Below are positions 5,772-6,126 of a DNA stretch of 6,126 nucleotides, piece after piece (the first letter of the stretch is position 1; every line of letters begins with the position of its first letter). Source of the stretch: Candidatus Nitrosocosmicus sp. (GTDB lineage Archaea > Thermoproteota > Nitrososphaeria > Nitrososphaerales > Nitrososphaeraceae); the NCBI GenBank assembly GCA_030452275.1, contig JAKDMR010000141.1, positions 1 through 6,126 of the forward strand, in the 5' to 3' direction. Below the pieces are notes generated by a model. That model saw only the letters and a program-made list of their open reading frames with translations. It was not told where the DNA came from and made no database searches. A program made the translations under genes and the position numbers.

Positions 5772-5940
5772 GATTCTAGACTAATCGATAAAGATAATGA
5801 AAAGGGGGGAGATTAGTAACGTTTAGAATCGCTCTAAATGAAACAACCTAGCATTGCAGGTAAAGGGCGAAAGGCGTCTATCTCGTCGTCAATTGCCCTG
5901 TACCTTGTGTGTCACCCAAAGGCTTTGTGAGGCCTTTGGG
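5772..5940 (+). ncRNA. Candidate structured RNA region with alternative hairpins
   Basis: Helix A is gattcta (5772-5778) with tagaatc (5824-5830), continued by actaatc (5780-5786) with gattagt (5811-5817). That makes 14 pairs around an internal loop, closing a loop that contains ggggggag. Helix B is tttaga (5822-5827) with tctaaa (5833-5838); it shares bases with helix A, so the two exclude each other. Helix C is aggta-a-agggc (5858-5868) with gccct-g-tacct (5895-5905), 10 pairs and one mismatch. Helix D is cccaaaggc (5915-5923) with gcctttggg (5932-5940), 9 perfect pairs. A 30-codon ORF (ATG 5838 to TGA 5930, 'MKQPSIAGKGRKASISS..') overlaps B, C and D. Either an RNA gene or a regulated leader peptide is possible. 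No clear TATA box is seen, and the strand is assumed. Confidence 0.35.
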
Positions 5941-6070
5941 GCTTCACAGCGTTAATCTTATAGTAATAATATGTTCATTTTATTCAAATACTACATGCAA
6001 GTGGTTCTTACTTTAATCAAGTTTAACAATTCAGATATCACAATGAATTGAAACTAGTGATAAAATGTAT

Positions 6071-6126
6071 TTATTTATCCGCTTTTAAAATGGATAATAT
6101 TTCATCTACTTTCTCTTCTAAACCTG
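6071..6126 (-). CDS. C-terminal tail of a gene entering from the right edge, product unknown
   Basis: On the minus strand the frame from 6124 reads GLEEKVDEILSILKADK and ends at TAA (6073-6071). The regular spacing of L/V/I with E/K suggests an amphipathic or coiled-coil helix, a common C-terminus for small regulators and oligomeric proteins. Only 17 residues are in the window, so the family cannot be named. The frame is open to the edge and its composition (E, K, D, L, I) is protein-like, but this could still be chance. Confidence 0.45.
   Translation of the reverse strand, partial: GLEEKVDEILSILKADK

Overview
The window looks like an accessory stretch of an AT-rich archaeal chromosome, most likely an ammonia-oxidising member of the Nitrososphaerota (Nitrososphaera/Nitrosocosmicus type). 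This is inferred from three things: a two-domain Lrp/AsnC-like regulator, a membrane-anchored plastocyanin-like protein with a long insert, and TATA boxes about 25 nt upstream of start codons with almost no leader. No marker gene fixes the taxon.

Layout. (1) 2-772 (+): the 3' part of a two-domain Lrp/AsnC-type regulator that runs in from the left edge. (2) 1025-1213 (-): the C-terminal end of a decayed SnoaL/NTF2-like gene with two in-frame TGA codons. (3) 1223-2380: a decayed 1.16 kb insertion sequence with recognisable terminal inverted repeats (16/18 matches). Its DDE transposase is broken by three frameshifts, and it abuts the SnoaL remnant. (4) 2381-2957: no supported gene. (5) 2958-3590 (-): an intact membrane-anchored type I copper protein (cupredoxin) with a leaderless promoter. 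(6) 3716-3832 (+): a TATA box placed correctly for an 81-nt GC-rich, multi-stem structured RNA candidate, the best lead in the window. (7) 4190-4690 (+): an intact single-domain cupin with all metal ligands, probably leaderless. (8) 4946-5308 (+): a second SnoaL-like gene, full length except for one in-frame TAG, followed by three small hairpins. (9) 5490-5551: four perfect copies of a 14-bp tandem repeat. (10) 5772-5940: a cluster of long hairpins, two of them mutually exclusive, overlapping a 30-codon ORF. (11) 6071-6126 (-): the C-terminal tail of a gene running in from the right edge.

How the genes work together: each intact gene appears to be a separate transcription unit, and no operon is visible. 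The cupredoxin would act outside the cell membrane as an electron carrier or copper protein. The cupin and SnoaL-like proteins are small cytosolic proteins whose substrates cannot be read from sequence. Two degraded SnoaL-like genes and a dead IS in 5 kb mark this as a region of gene turnover. The unusual content is mostly non-coding: two structured-RNA candidates and a tandem repeat array.
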